Source: Streptomyces caniscabiei
GTDB taxonomy: Bacteria > Actinomycetota > Actinomycetes > Streptomycetales > Streptomycetaceae
Direction: 5' to 3'
Length of the DNA: 64,000 nt
NCBI RefSeq assembly: GCF_014930365.1
Contig: NZ_JABXWI010000017.1
Location: 143,479 to 207,478, forward strand
The position numbers and the translations under genes were made by a program. This document shows positions 1-9,100 of this stretch, piece after piece (the stretch's first letter is position 1; each line of letters opens with the position of its first letter). The notes beneath the pieces were generated by a model. It searched no databases, had not been told where the DNA came from, and was given only the letters and a program-made list of their open reading frames with translations.

Positions 1-752
1 AGTTCGGACTCCACGGTCGCGGCCGCCAGCCCCAGCTGGTCCTGCATCGTGCGGACGAAGCCCTCGATCTTGCGCTGCACCGGCACGAAGCGCTTCGGGC
101 CCAGCGCCAGACCTATCCGGGTGTGCCCGAGCGACACCAGATGCGTCACCGCCAGGGACATCGCCGCCCGGTCGTCCGGCGAGATGAAGGGGGCCTGCAC
201 CTTCGGCGAGAAACCGTCGACCAGGACGAACGGCACGCCCTGGGCGCGCAGTTGCTCGTAACGCTGCATGTCGGCCGAGGTGTCGGCGTGCAGACCGGAG
301 ACGAAGATGATGCCGGCGACCCCCCGGTCGACGAGCATCTCCGTCAGCTCGTCCTCCGTGGATCCGCCGGGGGTCTGGGTGGCGAGCACCGGGGTGTACC
401 CCTGCCGGGTCAGCGCCTGGCCGATGACCTGCGCCAGGGCCGGGAATATGGGGTTCTCCAGCTCCGGGGTTATGAGGCCCACCAGGCCCGCGCTGCGCTG
501 CCGCAGCCGGACCGGCCGCTCGTAGCCCAGCACGTCGAGGGCGGCCAGAACGGACTGGCGAGTGGTCGCGGCGACGCCCGGCTTCCCGTTCAGGACGCGG
601 CTGACAGTCGCCTCGCTGACCCCCGCCTGGGCTGCGATGTCGGCAAGCCGTGTGGTCACAGCACTGGACTGTACCGGCCGGACCTGCGCTTGCCCACCGG
701 CCCGGCGTCGCGGGCGGGCGGGGATGCGGCCCACCGCGGGCTGCTGCGTCAT
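1..752 (-). CDS. malR: LacI-family maltose repressor MalR (3' end beyond window)
   Basis: Read on the minus strand. After a basic N-terminal extension the product has a LacI helix-turn-helix (TRLADIAAQAGVSEATVSRV) and then a periplasmic-binding-protein-like sugar domain (SAGLVGLITPELENPIFPAL, SLGHTRIGLALGPKRFVP). The reading frame is open to base 1, so the C-terminal part of the effector domain is missing. I used the ATG at 752; a GTG at 659 lies directly before the helix-turn-helix and would remove about 31 residues, and may be the real start. The gene is divergent from malE across 373 bases that hold TTGCA repeats. In Streptomyces, MalR (Reg1 in S. lividans) represses malEFG and amylase genes. 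The family call is firm and the mal assignment follows from context. Confidence 0.93.
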   Translation of the reverse strand, partial: MTQQPAVGRIPARPRRRAGGQAQVRPVQSSAVTTRLADIAAQAGVSEATVSRVLNGKPGVAATTRQSVLAALDVLGYERPVRLRQRSAGLVGLITPELENPIFPALAQVIGQALTRQGYTPVLATQTPGGSTEDELTEMLVDRGVAGIIFVSGLHADTSADMQRYEQLRAQGVPFVLVDGFSPKVQAPFISPDDRAAMSLAVTHLVSLGHTRIGLALGPKRFVPVQRKIEGFVRTMQDQLGLAAATVESE

Positions 753-861
753 CGCGGTCCCTCGTGATTCTGGTCGGTGTCCGTGGGGGCGCCCCGCGTG
801 CGCACGGGATGGCCTTCGCAAGGCGCTGACAGGGTGATGATGGCCGCCCGTGCCGGTGGTG

Positions 862-991
862 GCAAGAGCTTGCAGAGTCTTGCACAGCCCCACGAACCCC
901 CGCTGAGCGGCCCTGATATCAGGTTTCGGCCAAGTCGAGCGCAGGTCACGGGCCGGTAACCATCCCCCGTCGTTGCAATTTTTTGCAGCAA
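862..991. promoter_or_regulatory. Candidate MalR operators and malE promoter region
   Basis: The malR-malE spacer has two clusters of the same element. At 862-873 GCAAG and CTTGC form an inverted repeat, and CTTGCAG (869) and CTTGCAC (879) repeat directly 10 bp apart. At 973-977 and 983-987 TTGCA repeats at the same 10-bp spacing, the second lying in TTGCAGCAA. A 10-bp period puts half-sites on one helix face. CTTGCAG repeats are known from Streptomyces amylase and malE promoters as MalR/Reg1 targets; binding here is inferred. Confidence 0.7.
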
Positions 992-1125
992 GGTCTTTCG
1001 TCGCGCTTACAACGCTGTTACGTTCGGCCTCGCCCGGCGGCGGCGATGGCGCGGCCGGAACTCGGCAGGAGCGGCGGACGGGGCCCTCCGCCCAGCACAC
1101 GGGCTTTCACCCTCAAGGAGATCTC

Positions 1126-2397
1126 ATGCGGCGTGGCATAGCGGCCACCGCGCTGGTGGCGTCGATCGCTCTCGCGGCGACGGCCTGCGGCGGAAGTGAC
1201 AGCGGCGACTCGGCCGACGGTCCGGTCACCATCACCTGGTGGGACACCTCCAACGCCACCAACGAGGCGCCGACGTACAAGGCCCTGGTCAAGGAGTTCG
1301 AGGCCGCCCACAAGGACATCAAGGTCAAGTACGTCAACGTGCCGTTCGACCAGGCGCAGAACAAGTTCGACACCGCCGCCGGTGCCACGGGTGCCCCGGA
1401 CATCCTGCGCTCCGAGGTCGGCTGGACCCCCGCCTTCGCCAAGAAGGGCTTCTTCCTGCCGCTGGACGGCACCGAGGCCCTGAAGGACCAGGACAAGTTC
1501 CAGCCCAACCTGATCAAGCAGGCCCAGTACGACGGCAAGACCTACGGCGTCCCGTTCGTCACCGACACCCTCGCGCTCGTCTACAACAAGGAACTCTTCG
1601 AGAAGGCCGGCATCACCGAGGCCCCCAAGAGCTGGGACGACCTGAAGAAGGCCGCCGCCACCATCAAGGGCAAGACCGGCGTCGACGGCTACTGGGGCTC
1701 CACCCAGGCCTACTACGCCCAGTCTTTCCTCTACGGCGAGGGCACCGACACCGTCGACGTAGCCGCCAAGAAGATCACCGTGAACTCCGCCGAGGCCAAG
1801 AAGGCGTACGGCACCTGGCTGGACCTCTTCGACGGCAAGGGCCTGCACAAGGCCGACACCACCGCCGACGCCTACGCCCACATCCAGGACGCCTTCGTCA
1901 ACGGCAAGGTCGCCTCGATCGTCCAGGGCCCGTGGGAGATCACCAACTTCTACAAGGGCTCGGCCTTCAAGGACAAGGCCAACCTCGGCATCGCCACCGT
2001 CCCGGCCGGCGCCGGCGGCAAGGCGGGCGCCCCGACCGGCGGCCACAACCTCTCCGTGTACGCCGGCTCGGACAAGGCGCACCAGGAGGCGTCGCTGAAG
2101 TTCGTCAACTTCATGACCTCGGCGAAGTCCCAGGAGACCATCGCCCTGAAGAACTCCACGCTGCCCACCCGCGACGACGCCTACACCGCCGAGGTGAAGG
2201 CCGACCCGGGCATCGCCGGCTACCAGACCGTCCTCGCCGCCGCCCAGCCGCGCCCCGAGCTGCCCGAGTACAGCTCGCTGTGGGGCCCGCTCGACACCGA
2301 ACTGCTCGCGATCGCCGGCGGCAAGGAGTCCCTGGACAAGGGCCTCGGCAACGCGGAGACCGCGATCGCCAAGCTGGTCCCGGACTACAGCAAGTGA
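1126..2397 (+). CDS. malE: Maltose/maltodextrin ABC transporter binding lipoprotein MalE
   Basis: A 423-residue extracellular solute-binding protein (family 1). The signal peptide ends in a lipobox (LAATAC) with the lipidated cysteine at residue 21, so the protein should be anchored to the outer face of the membrane. The mature part starts with an acidic/Ser linker and carries the usual family-1 features (VTITWWDTSN, YGVPFVTDTLALVYNKELFEKAG, GHNLSVYAGSDKAHQEA). I chose the ATG at 1126 because AAGGAG lies 6 bases before it; the longer open frame from 973 lacks a ribosome site and runs through the promoter. It captures maltodextrins for MalFG. First gene of malEFG, divergent from malR and very probably repressed by it. 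Confidence 0.95.
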   Translation: MRRGIAATALVASIALAATACGGSDSGDSADGPVTITWWDTSNATNEAPTYKALVKEFEAAHKDIKVKYVNVPFDQAQNKFDTAAGATGAPDILRSEVGWTPAFAKKGFFLPLDGTEALKDQDKFQPNLIKQAQYDGKTYGVPFVTDTLALVYNKELFEKAGITEAPKSWDDLKKAAATIKGKTGVDGYWGSTQAYYAQSFLYGEGTDTVDVAAKKITVNSAEAKKAYGTWLDLFDGKGLHKADTTADAYAHIQDAFVNGKVASIVQGPWEITNFYKGSAFKDKANLGIATVPAGAGGKAGAPTGGHNLSVYAGSDKAHQEASLKFVNFMTSAKSQETIALKNSTLPTRDDAYTAEVKADPGIAGYQTVLAAAQPRPELPEYSSLWGPLDTELLAIAGGKESLDKGLGNAETAIAKLVPDYSK

Positions 2398-2480
2398 TCC
2401 CGTGGGCCGGGCCGCCGAGCGGCCCGGCCCCCGCAGGCCCGCCCCCGATCTTCCCGTGATCTTCCAGAAGGTGTCGAACG

Positions 2481-3485
2481 ATGACAGTCGCCATCGACCG
2501 AGCGACCGGCAAGCGCCGAGGTGAACCGGGCGGGCGCCCGGGCCCGCTGTCGCGTCTGAGGCAGTCGTACCAGCGGTACTGGTACGCGTACGCGATGATC
2601 GCCCCGGTCGTCGTCGTGCTCGGCGTCCTGGTGATGTATCCGCTGGCGCGCGGCCTCTACCTCACCCTCACCAACGCCAACAGCCTCAACTCGGCGCGCA
2701 CGATCGGCGCCAACCACATCGACGCGACCTACGAGTTCATCGGCCTCGACAACTACGCCGACATCCTGTGGGGCCCGACGTCGTACGACCGCTTCTGGTC
2801 GCACTTCATCTGGACCATCGTCTGGACGGCGCTCTGCGTCGCCCTGCACTACGTCATCGGACTCGGCCTCGCGCTGCTGCTCAACCAGAAGCTGCGCGGC
2901 CGCACCTTCTACCGGCTGATCCTGGTCCTGCCGTGGGCCGTGCCCACCTTCGTCACCGTGTTCGGCTGGCGGTTCATGCTCGCCGACGGCGGTGTGATCA
3001 ACGCCGGCCTCGAAGCACTGCACCTGCCGACCCCGCTGTGGCTGGAGGACACCTTCTGGCAGCGGTTCGCCGCGATCATGGTCAACACCTGGTGCGGTGT
3101 GCCGTTCATGATGGTCTCGCTGCTCGGCGGGCTCCAGTCCATCGACTCCTCGCTCTACGAGGCGGCGGAGATGGACGGCGCGAGCGCCTGGCAGCGCTTC
3201 CGCTACGTCACGCTGCCGGGACTGCGCTCGGTCAGCTCCACCGTCGTCCTCCTCGGCGTGATCTGGACGTTCAACCAGTTCGCCGTCATCTTCCTGCTGT
3301 TCGGCGACACCGCGCCCGAGGCGCAGATCCTCGTGACCTGGGCCTACTACCTCGGCTTCGGACAGCAGCCGCGTGACTTCGCGCAGTCGGCGGCCTACGG
3401 CATCCTGCTGCTGGCCATCCTGATCGTCTTCACCTCCGTCTACCGCCGCTGGCTGAACCGCGATGAGCAGCAGCTCGCGATCTGA
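2481..3485 (+). CDS. malF: Maltose/maltodextrin ABC transporter permease MalF
   Basis: A 334-residue inner-membrane permease of the binding-protein-dependent type. A first membrane segment lies near residues 35-60 (YAMIAPVVVVLGVLVMYPLA), followed by five more hydrophobic segments. The EAA loop that contacts the ATPase is near residues 225-250 (YEAAEMDGASAWQRFRYVTLP). Streptomyces MalF lacks the large periplasmic loop of the E. coli protein, and so does this one. It starts 83 bases after malE and ends 13 bases before malG, so the three genes form an operon. Confidence 0.94.
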   Translation: MTVAIDRATGKRRGEPGGRPGPLSRLRQSYQRYWYAYAMIAPVVVVLGVLVMYPLARGLYLTLTNANSLNSARTIGANHIDATYEFIGLDNYADILWGPTSYDRFWSHFIWTIVWTALCVALHYVIGLGLALLLNQKLRGRTFYRLILVLPWAVPTFVTVFGWRFMLADGGVINAGLEALHLPTPLWLEDTFWQRFAAIMVNTWCGVPFMMVSLLGGLQSIDSSLYEAAEMDGASAWQRFRYVTLPGLRSVSSTVVLLGVIWTFNQFAVIFLLFGDTAPEAQILVTWAYYLGFGQQPRDFAQSAAYGILLLAILIVFTSVYRRWLNRDEQQLAI

Positions 3486-3498
3486 GGCAGGAGCCCCC

Positions 3499-4419
3499 AT
3501 GAGTACGACCACGAGTACGACCACTGTCGGGACCAAGGCTCCGGCGGACGCGACGCCGACGGCCGCCGCCCCGCGCAGGACCCGCCGACGCGGCGAGAAC
3601 AGCCTCGCCGGCTCTTTCGCCGCCCACACGATCCTCGTCGTGGCGAGCCTGGCCGCCCTCTTCCCGATCGCCTGGCTGGTCTTCCTGTCCCTCGGACCGG
3701 ACAAGGACGATTACCTGCATCCCGGGCGCATCTTCGGCAAAATGACCTTTGCCAACTACTCGCACGTGCTCCAGGAGACACCGTTCTTCGACTGGCTGGT
3801 CAGCACCCTCGTCGTCTCGCTCGGCACCACCGTCCTCGGGGTGCTGATCGCGGCGACCACCGGTTACGCCGTCTCCCGCATGCGCTTCCCGGGCTACCGG
3901 AAGTTCATGTGGGTGCTTCTGGTCACGCAGATGTTCCCCGTGGCCGTCCTGATGGTGCCGATGTACGAGATCCTCTCGGAACTGCGGCTCGTCGACAGCT
4001 ACCTCGGTCTCGTCCTCGTCTACTGCTCGACGGCCGTGCCGTACTGCGCCTGGCTGCTCAAGGGCTACTTCGACACGATCCCCTTCGAGATCGACGAGGC
4101 CGGACGCGTCGACGGGCTGAGCCCCTTCGGCACGTTCGCACGGCTGATCCTGCCGCTCGCCAAGCCGGGTCTCGCGGTCGCCGCGTTCTACAGCTTCATC
4201 ACCGCGTTCGGGGAGGTCGCCTTCGCCTCGACGTTCATGCTGTCCGACACGAAGTACACCTTCGCCGTCGGTCTGCAGAGCTTCGTCAGCGAACACGACG
4301 CCCAGCGCAACCTGATGGCGGCCACCGCCGTGCTGGTCGCGATCCCCGTCTCCGCGTTCTTCTACCTCGTGCAGAAGAACCTGGTGACCGGACTGACCGC
4401 GGGCGGCACGAAGGGCTGA
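3499..4419 (+). CDS. malG: Maltose/maltodextrin ABC transporter permease MalG
   Basis: A 306-residue partner permease with about six membrane segments and an EAA loop near residues 197-220 (EIDEAGRVDGLSPFGTFARL). The ATG at 3499 is preceded by GGCAGGAG; an upstream in-frame ATG at 3463 would overlap malF and lacks a good ribosome site. The N terminus has a Thr/Ser-rich cytoplasmic stretch of about 35 residues. No ATP-binding subunit follows. Streptomyces sugar importers of this type usually share the MsiK ATPase encoded elsewhere, which I assume applies here. A double hairpin follows the gene. Confidence 0.94.
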   Translation: MSTTTSTTTVGTKAPADATPTAAAPRRTRRRGENSLAGSFAAHTILVVASLAALFPIAWLVFLSLGPDKDDYLHPGRIFGKMTFANYSHVLQETPFFDWLVSTLVVSLGTTVLGVLIAATTGYAVSRMRFPGYRKFMWVLLVTQMFPVAVLMVPMYEILSELRLVDSYLGLVLVYCSTAVPYCAWLLKGYFDTIPFEIDEAGRVDGLSPFGTFARLILPLAKPGLAVAAFYSFITAFGEVAFASTFMLSDTKYTFAVGLQSFVSEHDAQRNLMAATAVLVAIPVSAFFYLVQKNLVTGLTAGGTKG

Positions 4420-4452
4420 CCGCCCGGGCTGAGCCACGAGGGCCGTCGGTTG

Positions 4453-4534
4453 TCTGCGGCTTCGTCGTGGCTGGTCGCGCCCCGCGGCGAAGCCGCAGAT
4501 GTCCCCCAGCCCCCGCGCCCCTTCGGGGCGCGGG
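4453..4534. terminator. Double hairpin after malG
   Basis: Two hairpins in series. TCTGCGGCTTCG at 4453-4464 pairs with CGAAGCCGCAGA at 4488-4499, and CCCGCGCCCC at 4512 pairs with GGGGCGCGGG ending at 4534 around a TTCG loop. They lie between malG and aglA and probably separate malEFG transcripts from aglA. There is no T-run, as is common in Streptomyces. Confidence 0.75.
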
Positions 4535-4649
4535 TGGCGGTCACGGTGTCCATCCGACCCCGCCGGCACCGTGGCCGCCTCTGTCCCCGCCCTCCGCACC
4601 CGCTTCTGATACTTCCGAACCGATGACCCCGTTACGCACCAAGGACGCC

Positions 4650-6332
4650 ATGAGCCAGCAGCACTCCGCAGCCGACCCGGCCCCGACCTCTGCCCTCGCC
4701 ACCACCCCGCGCAGCGACTGGTGGCGCGACGCGGTGATCTACCAGGTCTACCCGCGCAGCTTCGCCGACAGCAACGGTGACGGCATGGGTGACCTGGAGG
4801 GCGTGCGGTCCCGACTCCCGTACCTGCGCGACCTCGGCATCGACGCCGTGTGGCTCAGCCCCTTCTACGCCTCCCCGCAGGCCGACGCCGGGTACGACGT
4901 CGCCGATTACCGAGCGGTGGACCCGATGTTCGGGTCGCTCCTGGACGCGGACGCCCTGATCCGGGACGCCCACGAGCTGGGCCTGCGCATCATCGTCGAC
5001 CTGGTCCCCAACCACTCCTCCGACCAGCACGAGTGGTTCAAGCGGGCGGTCGCGGAGGGCCCCGGCTCGCCGCTGCGGGACCGCTACCACTTCCGTCCCG
5101 GCAAGGGCACGAACGGCGAACTCCCGCCCAACGACTGGGAGTCCATCTTCGGCGGGCCGGCGTGGACACGGGTGACAGAACCCGACGGCACCCCGGGCGA
5201 GTGGTACCTCCACCTCTTCGCCCCGGAGCAGCCCGACTTCAACTGGGAGCACCCTGCGGTCGGCGACGAGTTCCGCTCCATCCTCCGCTTCTGGCTGGAC
5301 ATCGGCGTCGACGGCTTCCGTATCGACGTCGCCCACGGCCTGGTCAAGGCGGACGGCCTCCCGGACCTCGGCGCCCACGACCAGCTGAAACTGCTGGGCA
5401 ACGATGTCATGCCCTTCTTCGACCAGGACGGCGTCCACGCGATCTACCGCGAATGGCGCCTGGTGCTGGACGAGTACGCGGGGGAGCGCATCTTCGTCGC
5501 GGAGGCGTGGACGCCGACGGTCGAACGCACCGCGAACTACGTCCGCCCCGACGAGTTGCACCAGGCCTTCAACTTCCAGTATCTGAGCACGAGCTGGGAC
5601 GCGGCCGAGCTGAAGGTCGTCATCGACCGCACGCTGGACGCGATGCGCCCGGTGAACGCCCCCGCGACCTGGGTGCTGTCGAACCACGACGTGACCCGGC
5701 ACGCGACGCGCTTCGCCAACGAACCGGGCCTCGGCACGCAGATCCGCCTCGCGGGCGACCGCGCCCTGGGCCTGCGCCGCGCCCGCGCCGCCTCGCTGCT
5801 GATGCTGGCGCTGCCCGGTTCGGCCTACGTCTACCAGGGCGAGGAACTCGGCCTCCCCGACGTCGTCGACCTCCCGGACGAGGTCCGCCAGGACCCCGCG
5901 TACTTCCGGGGAGCCGGCCAGGACGGCTTCCGCGACGGTTGCCGGGTGCCGATCCCGTGGACCCGCGCCGGTTCGTCGTACGGCTTCGGCGCGGGTGGCT
6001 CCTGGCTTCCGCAGCCCGCGGAATGGGCCGAGCTGAGCGTGGAGGCCCAGACGGGCGTCGCGGACTCGACCCTGGAGCTGTACCGCACGGCCCTGTCGGT
6101 CCGCCGCGCACAGCGCGCCCTCGGCGCGGGCGACTCGGTGGAGTGGCTGAAGGCCCCCGCCGGCGTCCTGGCCTTCCGCCGGGGAGACGTCGTGTGCGTC
6201 GCCAACACCACGAGCGAGGCGGTACGGATCCCCGCGTACGGTCGCGTCCTGGTCGCCAGCGGTGAGCTGACGGTGGCCGACGACGAGGCGAAGCTGCCGG
6301 GCGACACGACGGTCTGGTGGACGACCGGCTGA
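4650..6332 (+). CDS. aglA: Alpha-glucosidase, glycoside hydrolase family 13
   Basis: A 560-residue cytoplasmic GH13 enzyme without a signal peptide, expected to cut alpha-1,4 links of imported maltose and maltodextrins. The three catalytic acids are visible: Asp226 in DGFRID (nucleophile), Glu285 in VAEAW (acid/base) and Asp347 in SNHD (transition-state stabiliser). The N-terminal barrel begins at WWRDAVIYQVYPRSF. The ATG at 4650 has AAGGA 4 bases upstream; an earlier in-frame ATG at 4623 lacks a site. Gene position after malEFG fits aglA of S. coelicolor. The enzyme could also act on other alpha-glucosides, so the maltose role rests on context. Confidence 0.93.
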   Translation: MSQQHSAADPAPTSALATTPRSDWWRDAVIYQVYPRSFADSNGDGMGDLEGVRSRLPYLRDLGIDAVWLSPFYASPQADAGYDVADYRAVDPMFGSLLDADALIRDAHELGLRIIVDLVPNHSSDQHEWFKRAVAEGPGSPLRDRYHFRPGKGTNGELPPNDWESIFGGPAWTRVTEPDGTPGEWYLHLFAPEQPDFNWEHPAVGDEFRSILRFWLDIGVDGFRIDVAHGLVKADGLPDLGAHDQLKLLGNDVMPFFDQDGVHAIYREWRLVLDEYAGERIFVAEAWTPTVERTANYVRPDELHQAFNFQYLSTSWDAAELKVVIDRTLDAMRPVNAPATWVLSNHDVTRHATRFANEPGLGTQIRLAGDRALGLRRARAASLLMLALPGSAYVYQGEELGLPDVVDLPDEVRQDPAYFRGAGQDGFRDGCRVPIPWTRAGSSYGFGAGGSWLPQPAEWAELSVEAQTGVADSTLELYRTALSVRRAQRALGAGDSVEWLKAPAGVLAFRRGDVVCVANTTSEAVRIPAYGRVLVASGELTVADDEAKLPGDTTVWWTTG

Positions 6333-6350
6333 CGATCCCGCGAGGACGCC

Positions 6351-6395
6351 GACCGCGCCGCGCATGCGAAGCTCCGCCGCATGCGCGGCGCGGTC
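6351..6395 (+). terminator. Strong hairpin after aglA
   Basis: An 18-bp perfect stem (6351-6368 with 6378-6395, arm beginning GACCGCGCCGCGCATGCG) around a 9-base loop, 18 bases after the aglA stop. This fits a transcription terminator. Confidence 0.85.
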
Positions 6396-6534
6396 GTCGT
6401 TCGGGCCCACCGCGCGGGCCCGTCGCCGAGAAACCCGGTTGATCCGGACGCGGGCACAGGAATACTGGCTGTCGCCCCAGTTGAACCGTTGAACCGTCGA
6501 ACCGCTGTCGGTGGAGTGGAAGAGCGTGCGGCAG

Positions 6535-7431
6535 ATGGCGATGCACGACGACCAGGTGGACGTGACCGCCGAGACCGTCGCGACCCTGATCCGGGAACAG
6601 TTTCCCGAGTGGGGCGACAAGGCGGTCCGGCCCCTGCCGTCGACCGGGACGGTCAACGCCATCTTCCGTGTCGGCGACGACCTCTCGGCGCGGTTCCCGC
6701 TGCGTCCGGCCGATGCCGGCGAGGCCCTGGCGGTGCTGGAACGGGAGGCCGGGGCGAGCGCGGAGCTGGCGCGGATGTCCCCCTTCCCCGCCCCGGAACC
6801 CGTCGCCCTGGGCAAGCCGGGAGCGGGTTACCCCATGCCGTGGTCGGTCCAGACCTGGCTGCCGGGCACGATCGCCTCGGATGCCGACCCGAGCGGATCG
6901 CACGCCTTCGCCGAGGACCTCGCGACCCTCGTCGCGGCCCTCCGCCAGGCCGACACCCGGGGACGCCCCTTCGACGGCGAGGGCCGTGGCGGAGTGCTCA
7001 CCCACCACGACGACTGGATGGCGGAGTGCTTCGCCCGGAGCGAGGGGCTGCTCGACGTGCCCCGGCTGCGCCGGATGTGGAGCCGCCTGCGGGAGTTGCC
7101 GCGCACGGGTGCCGATGTGATGAGCCATCGTGACCTGATCCCCGGCAACGTCCTGGTCGCGGGGGACCGCCTCGGCGGCGTCCTCGACACCGGCGGCTTC
7201 GGCCCGGCCGACCCCGCGCTGGATCTGGTCGCCGCCTGGCACATCCTGCGGCCGGGCCCGAGGGAGGTGCTCCGACGGACCCTGGGCTGCGACGACCTGG
7301 AGTGGGAGCGCGGCAAGGCGTGGGCGTTCGAACAGGCGATGGGGCTCGTCTGGTACTACGTCGAGAGCAACCCGACGATGAGCGCCCTGGGACGCCGGAC
7401 ACTCGACCGCCTCCTCACAGCGAGGCCGTGA
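6535..7431 (+). CDS. Aminoglycoside phosphotransferase-family kinase-like protein
   Basis: About 298 residues with the APH/choline-kinase fold signatures: catalytic loop MSHRDLIPGN (usual form HGDLxxxN, here HRD) and a metal-binding motif DTGGFGPADP near residues 215-235. The usual motif has DWE or DWG, so this is a variant, but Asp is kept. It probably phosphorylates a small hydroxyl or amino compound; the substrate is unknown and resistance is not implied. A GTG at 6511 is the longest start; I used the ATG at 6535 because GGAAGAG lies 10 bases before it, and 6541 is also possible. It sits between aglA and the amylase gene on the same strand, but the strong hairpin before it suggests its own transcript. 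Confidence 0.8.
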   Translation: MAMHDDQVDVTAETVATLIREQFPEWGDKAVRPLPSTGTVNAIFRVGDDLSARFPLRPADAGEALAVLEREAGASAELARMSPFPAPEPVALGKPGAGYPMPWSVQTWLPGTIASDADPSGSHAFAEDLATLVAALRQADTRGRPFDGEGRGGVLTHHDDWMAECFARSEGLLDVPRLRRMWSRLRELPRTGADVMSHRDLIPGNVLVAGDRLGGVLDTGGFGPADPALDLVAAWHILRPGPREVLRRTLGCDDLEWERGKAWAFEQAMGLVWYYVESNPTMSALGRRTLDRLLTARP

Positions 7432-7554
7432 CCCGCCCCGCCTCGAAGATCGTGTTCCCCCAACGCCCGTGTGTGTGAAGAGATTTCGCGGGCGTGAAGA
7501 AGGTGTGTCCGGAGGGTTGACCGTTCCACAAGGGGACTCGTACTTTCCTCTCGG

Positions 7555-7586
7555 TTGAAAGTTTTCAGCCATCTTGCAGCAAGAAT
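7555..7586 (+). promoter_or_regulatory. Amylase promoter with MalR-type palindrome
   Basis: CTTGCAGCAAG at 7573-7583 is a perfect 11-bp palindrome and the best copy of the TTGCA element found upstream of malE. It lies 83 bases before the amylase ATG and just after a TTGAAA (7555) that could be a -35 box. MalR binding here would repress by blocking polymerase; this is inferred from the shared motif. Confidence 0.65.
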
Positions 7587-7666
7587 CCGCAACGGCCTTG
7601 CCGCACGGGCCCCCACGGCCCACGAACCTCCCCTGCGGATCCCTTCAACGGAGAAGGACCCCACAC

Positions 7667-9049
7667 ATGGCCAGCAGAACCCTCTCCGGTGCGCTCGCAC
7701 TCGCGGCCGGCGCGTCGATCGCGCTCGCGGTGCCCACGACGACCGCGTATGCCTCGCCTCCCGGCAACAAGGACGTGACCGCCGTCCTGTTCGAGTGGAA
7801 CTTCGCCTCCGTCGCCAAGGAGTGCACCGACAGGCTCGGCCCGAACGGGTACGGCTACGTCCAGGTCTCGCCACCCGCCGAGCACATACAGGGCGCGCAG
7901 TGGTGGACGTCGTACCAGCCCGTCAGCTACCGGATCGCCGGACGGCTCGGCGACGCCACCGCCTTCAAGAGCATGATCGACACGTGTCACGCGGCCGGTG
8001 TCAAGGTCGTCGTCGACACGGTCGTCAACCACATGTCGGCGGGCAGCGGCACGGGCACCGGCGGCTCGTCGTACACCAAGTACACCTACCCCGGCCTCTA
8101 CTCCTCCTTCGACTTCGACAACTGCACCGCCACCATCAGCGACTACACCAACCGCGCCGACGTCCAGAACTGCGAGTTGGTCGGGCTCGCCGACCTGGAC
8201 ACCGGTGAGGAGTACGTCCGTTCGGCCATCGCCGGGTACATGAACTCCCTGCTCGGGTACGGCGTCGACGGCTTCCGGATCGACGCCGCCAAGCACATCC
8301 CCGCCGCCGACCTCGCCAACATCAAGTCGCGGCTGACCAAGCCTTCCGTGTACTGGAAGCAGGAGGCCATCTACGGCTCGGGCGAGGCCGTCCAGCCGAG
8401 CGAGTACACCGGCAACGGGGACGTGCAGGAGTTCCGCTACGCCTTCGACCTCAAGCGGGTCTTCAACAACGAGAACCTCGCCTACCTGAAGAACTACGGC
8501 GAGGGCTGGGGCTACATGAACAGCTCGGTCGCCGGCGTCTTCGTCGACAACCACGACACCGAGCGCAACGGCTCCACCCTCAGCTACAAGGACAACGCGA
8601 ACTACACCCTCGCCAATGTCTTCATGCTGGCGTACCCGTACGGCGCGCCCGACATCAACTCCGGCTACGAGTTCACCGACCACGACGCGGGCCCGCCCAA
8701 CGGCGGTGCGGTCAGCGCCTGTTGGCAGGACGGGTGGAAGTGCCAGCACGCCTGGCCGGAGATCATGCGCATGGTCCCCTTCCGCAACGCCACCCGCGGC
8801 GAGGCGGTCACCAACTGGTGGGACAACGGGGGCGACGCGATCGCGTTCGGCCGCGGAGCCAAGGGCTTCGTCGCCATCAACCACGAGTCGGTCAGCCTCA
8901 GCCGCACGTACCAGACCTCCCTCGCGGCCGGCACCTACTGCAACGTGCAGAACAACACGACGGTGACCGTCAACGGTTCCGGCCAGTTCACCGCGACCCT
9001 CGGCGCCAACACCGCCCTCGCGATCTACGCGGGCAAGTCCAGCTGCTGA
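7667..9049 (+). CDS. aml: Secreted alpha-amylase, glycoside hydrolase family 13
   Basis: A 460-residue extracellular alpha-amylase (endo-1,4-glucan hydrolase of starch). A signal peptide of about 30 residues ends near AYA-SPP. Catalytic residues are Asp206 (DGFRIDAAKH), Glu233 (KQEAIYG) and Asp297 (VDNHDTER), with the usual chloride/calcium-type amylase core of actinomycetes and animals. The C-terminal beta domain closes the protein at GKSSC, so no starch-binding CBM20 module is attached, unlike longer Streptomyces amylases. The ATG at 7667 has GGAGAAGGA upstream; earlier frame extension to 7574 crosses the operator. It supplies maltodextrins for MalEFG. Confidence 0.95.
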   Translation: MASRTLSGALALAAGASIALAVPTTTAYASPPGNKDVTAVLFEWNFASVAKECTDRLGPNGYGYVQVSPPAEHIQGAQWWTSYQPVSYRIAGRLGDATAFKSMIDTCHAAGVKVVVDTVVNHMSAGSGTGTGGSSYTKYTYPGLYSSFDFDNCTATISDYTNRADVQNCELVGLADLDTGEEYVRSAIAGYMNSLLGYGVDGFRIDAAKHIPAADLANIKSRLTKPSVYWKQEAIYGSGEAVQPSEYTGNGDVQEFRYAFDLKRVFNNENLAYLKNYGEGWGYMNSSVAGVFVDNHDTERNGSTLSYKDNANYTLANVFMLAYPYGAPDINSGYEFTDHDAGPPNGGAVSACWQDGWKCQHAWPEIMRMVPFRNATRGEAVTNWWDNGGDAIAFGRGAKGFVAINHESVSLSRTYQTSLAAGTYCNVQNNTTVTVNGSGQFTATLGANTALAIYAGKSSC

Positions 9050-9056
9050 CGGTGTT

Positions 9057-9100
9057 GTAAGCCCTTACCGTTACTTTCAAGCCTCTTGCTGAAATGCTTT
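9057..9100. promoter_or_regulatory. Operator-like sequences after the amylase gene
   Basis: GTAAG-CC-CTTAC (9057-9068) is an inverted repeat, followed by TTTCAAG (9075) and CTTGCTGAAA (9084), which resemble the TTGCAGCAA elements upstream of malE and aml. There is no gene start nearby other than the TnpB-like insertion, so these may be the original control region of the pullulanase gene now 1.9 kb away. The resemblance is partial. Confidence 0.4.

Noticed and set aside
6535..7431. Antibiotic resistance gene
   Set aside because: The fold is APH-like but motifs are variant and no substrate can be inferred; calling it resistance would go beyond the sequence.
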